DNA of 64,000 nucleotides from Humulus lupulus (GCF_963169125.1 NC_084796.1:83225888-83289887), one strand, 5' to 3'. Positions 10,439 to 23,460 are shown, counted from the first letter of the stretch. The notes: generated by a model not told the origin, from the letters alone. Program-made: numbers and translations.

Positions 10439-12563
10439 TGTTGGGAATGGTGCCCTTATAGCAATTGTAGTAGACAATGGTTTTAATGAAAAAATAAATG
10501 AATTGAATTATTGTATATATGTAATATATTATTGCTAATAATATTAAGTAAATATCAGAAAATTCCCATGTAAATCTATGTGGTCTCTATCTCATATTGG
10601 TATGAGAGGATCGGGATATAGATAATGAACTTAAATAGTTCGCAATAAAATAATGTTATGGAATATTTAGATTAATTACTGCTAGTACGGTCCACTAGTA
10701 GTATGAATACATGTGACCTATATCCGGGTTACTAGTGTAGTAGGACACTTTAGTGGAGGTACTTTGGATGCTGAGAGTATGTAGAACTGAACCAGATGTG
10801 ATTTATGAAAACTTGGTTTAAATACTGTTTCATTGTAGAGCCATATACATCATTGCATCCACAAAACAATAGTTCTTCGTCTGATCATAGTATTATAAAA
10901 CACATCAAATGATGATCATATACAAACTGATCTTAATCCTGAAGTTACCATGAACTCCAATATATGTCACTTGATCATTTGATTCATGCGTTACAGTTTG
11001 TCAGAATGATCAGACGAAGAACTATTGTTTTGTGGATGCAATGATGTATATGGCTGGGGATATAGCTTAACGGATATGAAGTTTATACCTTCTTATAGAT
11101 TGAATGATGGTTCCCTATTGGGTTGGATTTTGGAACTAAAAAGGTTATTGACGTCCAATTCATAATCAAATTATGAATTAAACTTCACTAGGAAAGTAAA
11201 TGGTACATTACGAATCAAGATATAATCAAAAGGGTCAAACAATAATTTTATTCCCATTTAATTATGAATCATCAATAGATGATTAATTTGTATGAAATGA
11301 TTATATCAATGGACACTTTATAATGACAATAAAGTAGTCAGTAAATATATGTCTTTAATTCTCAAGAGTTCAGTCTCATATTTATAGTGCAATAATCATG
11401 ACATTAATAAATATGATTATTGAATGAAAGAGTTTTGGTTAATAATCTTTTATTTATTAGAGCTTGAAATTATTGGTCCATAGGTCCCTAGGGCGGCTCT
11501 ATCAACAATAATCAAGGTAAGATTTGATACAAGGGTTAAACTGTGAATGGGCTATTTGAGAATATATTTATTCTTCGGGATAAATGTGCAATTATGTAAT
11601 AATCGAAGTTGCACAATTTATTATTGCATTTGTGCAATTTTGAAATTTTGTAGAAATAAAAGAAATTCATTTTAATCAAATATTTTATTTATGTGTGAAT
11701 AAATAAATAAAGATACTCAAAATTGGTTTTGATTATTATATCTATTTTATTAATAATAGATGATAATGGAAATTTAAATTTTGAATTTTGAAATTTAAAA
11801 ATTTTAGTTGTTATTTTATTCCTTAAAAAGATGATTCATTATTTCAATCTCTAATTATTAATTAATTAAAATATAAAAAAATGAAAAATCAAAATCTCAT
11901 TTTTCAGTGATAGGCGACATGTATAGGGCTTGGACTACTCTATGCGTGTGGCACATCTGATTTTATCAGATATTGGTTTTTCATTTTTATTTTTAATTAA
12001 CATTTTAAAAGGGGTTTTAAAATCAAATGTTAGATTTTTGTCTAATATCATTATTATTATAAAAGATGATTGATTTTTCTTTATTATTATTATTATGGTA
12101 ATAGTGTCTATATATTCTATTTGATAGAAAATGGAAACAACAAGTCTTGACAAGTTTGATAAAGATAAGAAAAACTATCATTTTTTTTTCACAAAAAAAA
12201 AAAAAACATTTTCTCTCTAGCCTATAATCAAAAGTATCATGTGTTGAGAATATTTTTATTCACTAAATTGATCATTGTTCTCTATGTGCCAACCCACATC
12301 TTGAGGTGTAGAGAATGTTTTGGAAGATCTAGGTGTGAGTACTCCAACAAGAATAGGAAGATCGAAACGTATACGAAAAGATTCAAGGATTCTTGATATG
12401 ATACAAGAGGTAAATCATTTTTTTATTATTTTTCATATTCATAATATATACTGATTAACGTATTGCATATTGAAAGATCCTCATATAAAGATTTTTTATA
12501 TGAAATTTTTTGTTGTATACCATTACTGTAATTTCCGCTGCGCACTAAGAACTGTTCCTAACG
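10439..12563 (+). repeat. Copia LTR (2125 bp), shared between two copies
   Basis: It starts TGTTGGGAATGG after the polypurine tract and ends near TTCCTAACG, a decayed form of the usual AACA end. Its internal order (CTTGAGGTGTAGAG, then GAAGATC, then the end) is also found in the Copia LTR at 43096-45145. Both an upstream pol and a downstream PBS touch it, so it acts as 3' LTR for one copy and 5' LTR for another. It contains a perfect 50-bp inverted repeat at 10839-11055. Confidence 0.83.
10839..11055. repeat. Perfect 50-bp inverted repeat inside Copia LTR
   Basis: Arm 10839-10888 is the exact reverse complement of arm 11006-11055 (all 50 positions), separated by 117 bp. The related LTR at 43096-45145 has a diverged counterpart of the right arm only, at about 43617-43670, so the right arm is original and the left arm is an inverted copy. 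Confidence 0.95.
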
Positions 12564-13568
12564 ATTGGTACCAGAGACAGGTTTAATCCCTGCATATGTT
12601 GATTACTGTGTGGGTATCATATGCATTTTAATATTATGTGTAATATATGAATGGATGGATGTTTGTGTATGAATAGTTTATGTTCTTAAGGGTTGGTTTT
12701 CATGGTGTTTTTGGGTTAGGAAATGTTCTTAATTTTTTTCTAGAAATACAAAATTGTAAGCCATTTTGGGGCATAGGAATGCATATGATAATCGGGCCAG
12801 CCGCAACCCATTGACAAACCCATCAGGGTTTGTGTCTTGCAAACCCTAATGGATGTGTAATTATCCATTTGGGCTATTTTAAGCCAAATATAATTAAAAG
12901 TGTTTTAATTATAATTTTTTTTGAGTTAATTGTGGTGAGTCCAAATTCCAATTGAACCTCAATAACTTGTTGGGTATTACAACCCAAAGTTTAATTATTT
13001 TAAATTTGTTTAATATAATCAAAAGGTTTATTAACTCATAAAGGTTAATTAATATGGTAATGGCCCAAAAGACTAAAAGAGAAGGTCCAAGATCAAAGGA
13101 GTTGCTCTTCATTAGGCCTTAGTCAGTTTAGTTATTTTTGTGTATTTCTTGCAATTGTTGTAATTTTCTTGAAATACCCAAAACAACCAACCCGCATTTA
13201 TTTATTTGCTGAACATGATAAACTTTTTTAATACTTTATCATGCATGTCTGGTGGTGGCGGATCAAGCCTTCGTCCATTCTCTGGTGACACCTCTTTTTT
13301 TTTGCCATGGGCTTGTGGTGGATCAGGCCTTCCTCCATTCTCCGGTGGACAGGGGTCTTTCTTAGACATTGTTAGTTGAGTTCTCTCTAAGTAAACTTTA
13401 ATGTCTTAGAGGCGTTTTGAATGCATTGACATGATATTCTGGGCCTGTTGCATCTTCATATGGTATCATGTTTTGCACAAAGCTAGGCACCTATATATAT
13501 ATTTGCATCTCTTGGGGCAGCACGCCTATTTTTCTCAAGGCCAGGCACCTAGTAAAGCTGGGTCTAAC
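12564..13568 (+). other. Copia PBS and untranslated leader
   Basis: The LTR is followed by TTGGTACCAGAG, one mismatch from the tRNA-iMet-type primer site. The rest is a leader without coding signal. It shares short blocks with the leader after 45145, for example a GTAAGCCAT block near 12756 and the CCTAAAAGAGAAGAG-like block near 13070. Two 39-bp units sharing GGATCA-GCCTTC and TCCATTCTC-GGTG lie at about 13251-13289 and 13313-13351. It ends where a Gypsy LTR begins at 13569. Confidence 0.7.
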
Positions 13569-15457
13569 TCTAATGCCCTACTACGCTAGAACCATTACCA
13601 TGTGATTTTAAAATGTGCAATTAACTCCCTAATCGAGGTATTAGACCAAAAAGTGTGATTAATTTAAGTAAAGACTCGTTTAAATAAGAATTAAATATAG
13701 AAGTTTGGCCATTCATTTAAATCATAACAGTGTTACATTGGGATCCCAAAATATTGTTTAAAACATGTTTACATCTCAAAAGTTACTTTATAGGTTACCT
13801 AGGCGACAAAATAAAAATTTATAACACGTTCTGCAAAACAACCTAATCATGCTTGGTAGGCCTTTGCCTTGCCCTTAACTGCACAATAGAGCACCCGTGA
13901 GCCAATGTCCAGCAAGAAAACTCCACAAACATAACATATAATAGTTTATTTCAGTAAACACATAGCTTAAACAATCACAAAAGACAATTCACAACAACGG
14001 CCTAAGCCGTTCAAGGTGCATTACCAAGCACTAGGTTCACGGTCTTAACCGAGCGGTTGAGTACAGCACCCAAGATCGCCATGCAATGACGACCTATATT
14101 TAGCATGCTTATTGTCGTTTCCGGCCCATGCCGATCCCAGCCCTCAAAGTTCAGTCTCAACATACATACTTGGCATAATAATTACAAACATTCACATATA
14201 ACATTATGCATGGATAATCAGGCCATGTCTTGCTCTATGGGCACAAACAATTCCTTACCTGAATCACGAGCTGACATAATAGGGCGATCCCAAGCATGAT
14301 CCCTAATCCCGAGCCTTAGCGATAATACCTAGTCACAACGCAATAATGAATAAACATTACAATCTAAACCTACTAAAATCTTCAGAATAATATACTAGCC
14401 TCCGGGACCTCGAATTCTACTAAACCATGTAGTGGGAACCTTCCCGAGGCCCTAACTTTTAGTTCCCGAGCTTCAAAACCTATTTTGGCGAAAAACCTTT
14501 ATTTGCGACGCGGCGCCCCTCAAATATATCCGTGACGCCCCCATAATTCGAGCCACAACACTCCCAAAATCAGATAGTCCAACCCTCATTTTCTCTGGAC
14601 ACGCGCCACTGTGCTAAGGCAATTCAGTTAATCCCTGTACGCGTCTGAGTTCATGCGGGCCACGGTGCTCAAGAACAGTGCTGTAGCGTGACCTTGTGAA
14701 CCCAGTTTTTCCCTGCATTTTCAGGTTTCTAAACTCCCCAAAAATTATTTCGAACATGCTCTAAGGACAGAATTAAGTCCCAAAACATCTTCACTAAACT
14801 TAGAGCAGTACAAACACCTTAGAAAGCTAACCAAATCCCTAATTCAAATCAAAACCCAACCTAAGTCTAATACTTAACTACACCTCAAACCTTAGTAGAA
14901 ATTTACCAAAAAGAACAGCGATAACCTTACCTCAATGGTGATTTCGACCCTCAACTACTGTTAACCTTCTCTAAACATCAACTCCCTTCAATCCCCAAAC
15001 CCTTTTCCTCTAGAATCCAGAACTGCTAAATAACTACCCGTTACCGGTAAATCTCGAACACGCACTAACTTCCCAAAATACCTCTAGGCTCACCCCGAGC
15101 CAAGTATTTGACCCCATTGTGACCATTATGCTAATTCGCTCACTGGGACCGCCTCACGCCCATTATCGCAAATACACCAACATAACAATGTGTTCTTAGT
15201 CATAACACACATAATTACATTTATGCCCCTAACAGGCCAAAATTACAAATATACCTGTATTAACAAGAATGGGCCCACATGCATATTTAATACACCAAAA
15301 CATGGATATATATTCACATTATTATGTAACTCAAGTAATTAAATAATGATACATACATATCATGATTAATCACGTAATAATACAATTAAATCATCTATTG
15401 CCCTCCCGACACACTAATCAAGGCACTAAGCCTTATTAGCAAATTTGGGACGTTACA
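13569..15457 (-). repeat. 3' LTR of Gypsy element E (1889 bp)
   Basis: On the minus strand it starts TGTAACGTCCC at 15457 and ends near GTAGTAGGGCATTAGA at 13569, a decayed version of the GTAGGGCGTTACA end seen at 53453 and 59170. It abuts a polypurine tract and integrase sequence on its high side. It contains the shared block described in the findings at 13861-13917. Confidence 0.82.
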
Positions 15458-16327
15458 ACTATCCCCTCCTTATAGAAATTTTGTCCTTGAAATTTACCTG
15501 AATAGTTCGGGATGCCGATCCTGCATATCAGACTTAAGCTCCCAAGTTGTCTCTTCTACTTTGCTGTTTCTCCACAACAATTTCACTAAGGCAATGGTCT
15601 TGTTCTGCAAGACTTTATCCTTTCGCTCTAGGATCTGAACCAGTTTCTCCTCATAAAATAATTACTGATCCAATTCTAGGTTTTCAAAACTCAACACATG
15701 TGCAGGATGTGATATGTACATTCGGAGCATAGACACATGGAACACATTGTGAACCCCTGATATTGTTGGAGGCATAACTAATTTGTATGCCACCTATCCA
15801 ACCCGTTCCAGAATCTCAAAGGGGCCAACAAACCTAGGACTTAACTTGCCTTTCACTCCAAATCATTTTACTCCTCTCAAAGGAGAAACTCTGAGGAATA
15901 CACGATCACCTACTCGAAACTCTACAGTTCTACGTTTCAAGTATGAATAACTCTTCTGTCTACTCTGGGAGGCAAGCATTTGAGCTATAATCTTCTGAAT
16001 TGCCTCATTATTCTTCTGAATTGCCTTAGGATCTAAGTACTTCCTCTCACCCATCTCAATCCAATGAATTGGCAATTTACATATCCTCCCCTAAAACATT
16101 TCACACGGGGCCACTCCGATAGTCGCCTGAAAACTATTATTATAAGAAAATTCAATCAAAGGGAGATACTTACTCCATGATCCCCTAAAATCCAACACAC
16201 AGGCCCGCAACATATCCTCTAGTATTTGAATCATCCTCTCAGACTATCCATCCCTTCGAGGTTGATAGGCTGTACTGAATCTCAACCGCATGCCCATAGC
16301 CTTCTGCAGGCTTTCCCAAAACATAGA
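15458..16327 (-). pseudogene. Element E polypurine tract and integrase tail
   Basis: The minus strand at 15458-15472 reads TAAGGAGGGGATAGT, a polypurine tract next to the LTR. Above it lies the Gypsy integrase C-terminal part: HWIEMGERKYL, QKSYSYLKRRTVEFRVGDRVFLRVSPLRGVK at 15863-16075, then the second half of the catalytic core up to FWESLQKAMG, where the frame meets the LTR at 16328. Stops and frameshifts are frequent. The rest of the gene is not seen beyond the nested element. Confidence 0.8.
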
Positions 16328-18638
16328 TGTAACACCCTGGATAACCAACGCCGTTACACTTTGTATTTGAAATAGTGCAAGACTTGCTAATCAAGTCATT
16401 TGAATAAAAAATGTGATCATAAAGTCATAATCATGTTAGTGTTAAAAGATTTTTTTGATCATAAATGGTTAATTTCCATTAAAATAGATGTTAAATACAT
16501 AGGGTCCCAAAAACAGGGTTTAAAAGACAATTACAAACTCTCAAAAGTTATATACAATCAGTGGCCACTCTAATGGCAAAATACAAGTTTTAGGCTTCTG
16601 TCCCTGTACTTTCCCTCGGCCGTGGTGGATGAGTTACTGATAATGTACACCTCGCGCCGAGCTCTCCAACTCAAGGTTGGTCAAGCTTACCCTTGCCTTT
16701 ACCTGCACCATGTAGCACCTGTGAGTCAAGGCCCAGCAAGAAAACCATGATAATAGACACATATTCAGTGATGAAAATTAATGAATCATAAATCAATCAT
16801 CTAGATAATCAACAAGCCATAGACATCAGATTAACAATAGTAAACATATACATATTCAACAGTTTATCTCAATCATCATGCAATACTCAAGGTCGACGCC
16901 CTTAGGCCGCACCCTCTGTTTAATCCACTGACTCCGGCTCGCTTAGGTTGAGTCTAGTGTTTATCTAGCTGACCCCTGCTCATAGTGGCCGAGCCGCGTC
17001 TTGTGCGCAAATCATCAGCCCTCGGATCTCATAGGCCGTTCATTTTCATATGCCAAATCATTGATTTATACATACAATAAACATGTTCAAGTATTGGGAA
17101 ACTCAGTCCTGTTACAACAACTCAAAGGTACAATTTTCTTACCTTTAATTCCGAATGGAGATAATGGAATGGTCCCGAGCATGATCCATAGCCCCGAGCC
17201 TTGGTGATAAACCTAGTCACAGTGTCCAATGGGTAATTATTAACTTCAAATCCAAATAAAATCTTAGGATATAAAAACTAGCCTCTAGGACCTCAATTTC
17301 TACTAAATCGGATAGTAGAAATTTTCCCGAGTGCCTAGGTTCGAGTTCCTGAGGCTTAGCAATTCAAGAAACTTTTCTAATGCTAAAATCCCTAGGCGGG
17401 TCACGAATTGGCTTAGTGGGTCATGGCTTGCCCCCAAGTTAGAGAGCAAGGACCCAAGCCAAATGGGATGCGGGCTACGACTTGCCTCTCCTAGTAGCAG
17501 CGCACCCCCATCTCAGAGTTCACACCCAGGCTAAAATGGCCACATGCGTCCGACGCCCTAGACCTGGGTCGCGGCGCGCCCCCTTTGAGCCCAGAAAATC
17601 TGGGTTTTCTCCAACCCCTTTCTAGCTAAGAACTACAAGGTTTCAAACCCATCACACTCCCACTTCCAACTGAAACACCAGGGCAAAACCAAGACACAAA
17701 CCATAAATTCTAAGCATACAAGAACACAGAAATTCTACTCAAACTTCCAGCAATTCATCAACTGACTTATACCCAAGAACGTAGAATTAACACATGTTCC
17801 AAGCTTCAAACTATGTTCTTTAACAAACTAAAAGACTAGAGCTTACCTCAACACTGGATGAATCCTCCTAGGTTCCAACTTTATCTCCTAGCTTAATCAG
17901 CTCCAATTTCCTTCAAAGAATTCCCATATTAGTCCTAAGTTCCCTGCCCTTTTCTTCCTTAGCTTCAAGGCACAAATGAGAGAGTGAGAGTGAGTGAAAC
18001 CATGAGGGAGAGAGAGCTGAGTATATTCCACCAATTTCTGAGTTATTCCTAAGAGTTACTGAATATATCCTTTGTTTAAACAAAGGACCATTATGCCCAT
18101 TTTTAAACCTATAACCTTCAAAGGGTATACAAGGGTAAAATGGTCATTTTCCCCTAGTTCCCGCTAATTCCTCAAATGTTCCTAATATTTATCAATCAAT
18201 CTGTCATCCAATTAATTACCATTGATTTATTCAGTATCTAATACTTCCCCAAGATATTCTCTAAATTCCTAAAAATACCCCTAGGCCCCTGTGAGTATTT
18301 CCCTAATTGGCTCACTAAGACCGTCTTGAGCCATACACTGAAAATATATCCAAATAATAATGTTGTATAAAAAATTTATCACATATAATCACATTTATGC
18401 CCTCAATGGGCCAAAATTACAAATATGCTCTTATAAGCTATAAAGGGGCCACATGCATATCTAATACTCGCAAACATGTATGTCACATAGTCATATAATC
18501 ATATTAATCATGCAATGGAAAAAATCATGCATTAAATCATTAAATCATTAAATCATTAAATCACCCATATACCAATTATGCCCTCCCGACACGCTAATCA
18601 AGGCCCTTAAACCTTCTTAGTGATTTTGGGTTGTTACA
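16328..18638 (-). repeat. 3' LTR of Gypsy element C (2311 bp)
   Basis: On the minus strand it begins TGTAACAACCC at 18638 and ends CAGGGTGTTACA at 16328. It interrupts the integrase of E. Its start closely resembles the LTRs at 15457 (minus) and 27776 (plus): AAGGGCCTTGATTAG, then GTCGGGAGG. A four-fold ATTAAATC run lies at about 18533-18565, and the shared block lies at 16687-16740. The polypurine tract TAGGAGGGGATAGT adjoins it at 18639. Confidence 0.85.
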
Positions 18639-19990
18639 ACTATCCCCTCCTACTGAGAATTTCGTCCTCAAAATTTACCTGAATAACTCAGGATACTGAT
18701 CCCGCATCGCTGACTCAAGCTCCCATGTTGCTTCCTTGACCTTGCTATTCCTCCACAATTCTTTAACTAAAGGAATCGTCTTGTTCCGTAGAACCTTGTC
18801 TTTTCTGTCTAAGACCTGAACCAGTCGCTCCTCATAAAACAAATATGTCTATAATTCTAAATCCTCGAACTTCAACACATGAGTCATATCTGAGACGTAC
18901 TTCCGAAGCATAGAAATGTGGAATACATGATGAACTCCTGACAACGACGATGGCAGTGCCAATCTATAGGCCACCAGCCAGATCCTCTCTAGGATGTCAA
19001 AAGGTCAAATAAATCTAGGGCTCAACTTGCCCTTTTTTCCAAACCTACTCACCCCTCGTAGTGGTGAGACTCGCAGAAACACGTGGTACCCTACCTAGAA
19101 CTCCACGTCCCTACGCTTAGGATCAGCATAGCTTTTCTGTCTGTGAAGAAAAGCAAGCATTCAAGCTCGAATCTTCTCGATAGCATCATTAGTCTTCTGA
19201 ATCATGTCCAGTCCCAAATACTTCCGCTCACCCATCTCATCCCAATGGATGGGTGATCTACTTATCCTTCCGTATAACATCTCGTATGGAGCTACTCCAA
19301 TCATTGATTGATAACTGTTGTTGTACGAAAACTCAATCAACGAGAGATACTTACTCCAAGACCCCTTAAATTCTATCACGCACGCTCTGAGCATGTCCTC
19401 CAATACCTAAATCGTCCTCTCAAACTATCCATCAGTACCCCAAAACTTGGAGGTAAAGATATGATCCCGGTCTAACACTATAGACTTGGGAACCCCATGG
19501 AGACATACTGATCAACAGTATAGCTCTGCATATAGCTCCCTCACATAGAGCTCCGCATACTGATCCACAGTATAAGTTGACTTCACTGGCAGAAAATGAG
19601 CTAACTTGGTGTATCTGTCCACTATCATGCACACCGAGTCATGCAACCCCACTATCCTAGATAAACCTCCCACAAAATAAATCGTAATGTCCTCCCATTT
19701 CGACTCGAGAATACCCAAAGGTTGTAGCAACCCCGCTGGCCGCTGATGCTCAGCCCTCACCTATTGACAAGTTAAACACTTGGTCATGCACTAAACTACA
19801 TCCTTTTTTATCACAGGCCACCAATACGACGTCCGTAGATCGTGATACATGTTCGTGGTACCTGGATGGAGTGAGTATGGTGTAGTATGGGATTCATCGA
19901 GTATCTCTCATCTAATCCCCATATCAGTTGAGACATAGATTCGACCCTTATTTTGCAATAATCTAGTCTATGAAATGGAATAGTACTTAG
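18639..19990 (-). pseudogene. Element C integrase
   Basis: Decayed Gypsy integrase. Recognisable pieces from high to low coordinates are SVCMIVDRYTKLAHFLPVKSTY (first catalytic Asp, near 19600-19650), MLRACVIEFKGSWSKYLSLIEF and MLYGRISRSPIHWDEMGERKYL (19161-19403), and a basic C-terminal region near 19020-19140. A small tandem duplication (YAELYVRELYAELY, about 19512-19570) sits in the core. Stops and frameshifts are scattered throughout. Confidence 0.82.
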
Positions 19991-20021
19991 CTACTCCAGC
20001 TAAGACCTTCCCTCTAACTTC

Positions 20022-21480
20022 CTACAGTTGTGCATCCACCAAATGACCCTCGTTAATTTGTTCTAATAGGGTCGATTGTAAGGTAATATTGGCTAACCAT
20101 CCCACAACTAGTTCTATCGTCGCTCTGGACATCTCCTCTGCCAACTCTCTCGATATCTGAGCAGAGCTAAATAATTGCCATGGGCCCCTTTGGCTCAACG
20201 TATCTGCCACTACATTGGCTTTCCCTAGGTGGTACAGGATATCACAATCATAGTCCTTCACAAACTTTAGCCAATGTCTCTATCTCATGTTTAGATCTTT
20301 CTGGGTGAAGAAATACTTCAAACTCTTGTGATCGGTGTATGTCTCGCACTTCTCTACATACAGATAATGTCGCCACACTTTCAATGCAAATACCACCGCT
20401 GTCAATTCTAGATCATGGGTAGGGTACCGCTGCTCATACTCCTTCAACTGTCGTGATGCATAAGAGATAACCTTCTCATTCTGCATCAATACACAACCCA
20501 ATCCCAGTCTCGATGCGTCAAAATATACCACAAACTTTCATTCCTCCAAGGGAAAACTCAACACAAGTGTCGTCATAAGTTGTCGCTTCAATTCCTGGAA
20601 GCAACTCTCACACTTGTCTGACTAGACGAACTTCAGATTCTTCTGTGTCAATTATGTCATCGGTGCAGTAATCTTCGAGAACCCTTCCACAAACCGCCTA
20701 TAATAACCCGCTAACCCGAGGAAGCTCCTAAACTTTGAGGCATTCCTTGGCCTCGACCAATCTCTCACTGCCTCCACCTTAGATGGATCCACCTTAATTC
20801 CATCCTCACCAACAATATGTCCAAGGAATGTCATTTCAGGTAACCAAAGCTCTCACTTCTTAAACTTGGCGTATAACTGGTGCTCTCTCAATCTCTGCAA
20901 GACATGTCAGAGATGTTGCTCATGTTCTGCCCCTAAACTGGTGTACACAAAAATGTCGTCGACGAAGATAATCAGAAACTAATCCAAGAAGTCCTTGAAC
21001 ACCCTGTTCATCAAGTCCATGAATGTTGCTGAGGCATTGGTCAAACCAAACGACATGACCAGAAACTCATAATGCCCATACCTCGTTCGGAAGGCCATCT
21101 TCAGTATATCCTCGTCCTTGATCCTCAGCTGGTGATAACCAGATCAAAGATCAATTTTCGAGAACACTGTCTTTCCCTACAGTCGATCAAACAAGTCATT
21201 GATCCTTGGTAAGGGGTAATTATTCTTGATAGTCAACTTTTTCAACTCCCTGTAGTCTATGCACATCCTCAGAGTCTCGTCCTTCCTCTTCACAAACAAT
21301 ACTAGAGCACCCCACGGCGAGTAGCTAGGCATGATAAACCCCAAATCAATTCTTTCAGTTCCACCGGAGCCATCCTATGTGGTGCGCTTGACACTGGCTC
21401 TATCGTCGACACTAACTCAATGACGAACTAAATCTCCTTGTGCAGCGGCAGACCTAGTAAATCCTTAGGGACACGTCCAA
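20022..21480 (-). pseudogene. Element C reverse transcriptase and RNase H
   Basis: RT thumb [22 protein letters not shown] and [17 protein letters not shown] lie at 20652-20834. The palm with FVDDIFV, an intact catalytic DD, lies near 20950. RNase H with [13 protein letters not shown] and [22 protein letters not shown] lies at 20280-20531, and its tail DYDCDILYHLGKANVVADTLS at 20022-20261. The N-terminal RT (20840-21480) has no open frame over 60 codons. Order and orientation agree with the integrase below it. Confidence 0.83.
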
Positions 21481-21856
21481 GAACTCACGAACTAATCTGG
21501 TCTCTCTCGACCCTACTAGCAAAACTCTAGTAGTATCCACCACACTAGCTAAGAAACCTACAAAAACCTCCCTATAATAGGTCGCTAGCTCTCAATACTG
21601 ATATCATAAGTATCCGGGGTCCATGTACTGCACCCACGAAAACAAAGGAATCCTCTCCCTTAGGCTCAAAAGTCATCATCTTCTTCCTGCAATCAATAGT
21701 AGTCCCATATCTGACCAGGCAATCCATCCCTAGAATCATGTCAAAATCTTCCATACCTAAGTCAATTAAGTCTATTGATAGATCCCTACCATCAACTATC
21801 AATGGAAGTTCCCTAATCCATCTCCTAGACACCACGAGTTCCCCTGTAGGCAGTAT
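21481..21856 (-). pseudogene. Element C protease, interrupted by element F
   Basis: The frame at 21572-21835 reads VDGRDLSIDLIDLGMEDFDMILGMDCLVRYGTTIDC, the downstream half of a Gypsy retropepsin. Element F cuts it at 21857. The AGTAT before F (21852-21856) is repeated after F at 27289-27293, and the coding sequence resumes there. Confidence 0.8.
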
Positions 21857-23445
21857 TGTTGACGGTGAAATCTCGTCAACGAAATTAGATCGGAAAACTC
21901 AAAGGTAAGTCAGGTGGTGTTTATATCAAAACTAAGAATAAACTTTAAGGAAAAGTAAACACAGATAAACAATGGAGCAAGCCTTGGTATATTTCTCAAT
22001 AGCCTTTACATACAATGAATTTTCCAACCCCTCATTATGAGGGGTCAAGCTCCTTTTATAGCTGGGCTCTAATGGCCCCTTATACATGGTGGTCCCTTGG
22101 GACAAATTAGTACATAAGTACACTGTCAGGGGAGTGGCTTCAGAGGTTGTGGTCGTACATCCAGTACAGGAGCAGATGTCAGGAGGATGTCTCCACTACT
22201 TGTCTGTACCCATGTCTGATGAGTGGTGGCAGGCATAGTGGCATAGGTGATAGTGGTGTCGACTCTGACCTTTGGCCGTAGACGTACGGGCCATAACTCT
22301 TATCCCAGCAGTCCCACTGGTACTGGTGTCCGTACTCAGTACCAGGTCGTACAAGTATGTCCCATTCGACTCATACTGGAGCCTCTAAGCATAGTGGTCT
22401 CAAGGTGTAAGGAATGGGACCTACGGTGCATGGCTCTACTCACGTGGGCACTAGGTGACGTAGCTCTCATTCCTTCGCGAGGCCCCCTTGGAAGGCTTAT
22501 TGATGGCGCGGCTCTGTTGGCTGTTCAAGAGGCCGAGTGTGCTGCGGATGTGACCCCCATGAGGCCATGGGCGAGGCCACCATGGGGCCTAGATGGCGAG
22601 GCCACCACGGGGCCTAGATGGAGAGGCCACTCCGTGGGCGTGGGCGAGGCCACTCCGTGGGCGTGGGCGAGGCCACCATGGGGCCTAGATGGCGAGGCCA
22701 CCACGGGGCCTAGATGGCGAGGCCACCACGGGGCCTAGATGGCGAGGCCACTCCGTGGGCATGGACGAGGCCACCACGAGGCCTAGATGGCGAGGCCACC
22801 ACGTGGGCATGGGCGAGGCCACCACGGGGCCTAGATGGCGAGGCCACTCCGTGGGCATGGACGAGGCCACCAGGGGGCCTAGATGTCGAGGCCACTTGGT
22901 GTGCGCGGGCGTGGCCGAGCGAGGCCGCCAGGTGCGCGCGGGCGTGGCCGCCAGGTGCGTGCGGGCGTGGCCAAGCGAGGCCGTCAGGGGTGCGCGGGCG
23001 TGGCCGAGCGAGGCCGTCAGGTGCACGCGGGCATGGCCGAGCGAGGCCGTCAGGTGCGCGCGGGCGTGGCCGTCAGTTGCGCGCAGGCGTGCCCGAGCGA
23101 GGCGGCCAGGTGTGCGCGGGCGTGGCCGAGCGAGGCCGCCAGGTGCGCGCGGGCGTGGCCGGGCAAGGCCACCTGGTGCGCGCGGGGCGTGGCCGAGCGA
23201 GGCCAATAGTGTCTGTGCCTGACTGGTCGAGCGAGGCCATGCCTTCTATGTCGTGTAGATGGGGGCTTCATGGCGTTGATCTCATATTTTCCCTTGGTGA
23301 GATTTTGAGCCTTCTCATGAGACAATCTCCTGTATTCAAAAAGGGCCTACAGGCTCGAGTCCAATTGCATGATTAAGTGGCCTTTATCCCTCTGTTCTAA
23401 TCAAGGACTAGAGATTTCTTATTTGGTGGATTTTTGGCATCCACA
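21857..23445 (-). repeat. 3' LTR of element F (1589 bp)
   Basis: On the minus strand it runs from TGTGGATGCC to CCGTCAACA. It matches 25862-27288 apart from longer internal repeat arrays. The minus-strand TATA box TATAAAAGG lies at 22052-22060. Its middle is very GC-rich compared with everything around it. Confidence 0.93.
22556..23205. repeat. GC-rich repeat arrays in 3' LTR of F
   Basis: Two adjoining arrays. The first (about 22556-22890) has a unit of about 25 bp built on GCGAGGCCACCACGGGGCC. The second (about 22890-23205) has a unit of about 33 bp built on GCGCGGGCGTGGCCGAGCGA. Long overlapping open frames appear on both strands here only because the repeats lack stops. Confidence 0.9.
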
Positions 23446-23460
23446 CTTTCCCCCTAGTCT
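23446..23460 (-). other. Polypurine tract of element F
   Basis: The minus strand reads AGACTAGGGGGAAAG directly before the 3' LTR start TGTGGATGCC. Confidence 0.75.

Noticed and set aside
10839..11055. A MITE in the Copia LTR
   Set aside because: The right arm is part of the ancestral LTR and there is no target duplication, so it is an inverted duplication rather than an inserted MITE.
22685..23376. Long overlapping open frames on both strands (160-220 codons)
   Set aside because: They are by-products of GC-rich tandem repeats in LTR F; the same happens in the second LTR at 26258-27219. No domain, and frames exist on both strands.
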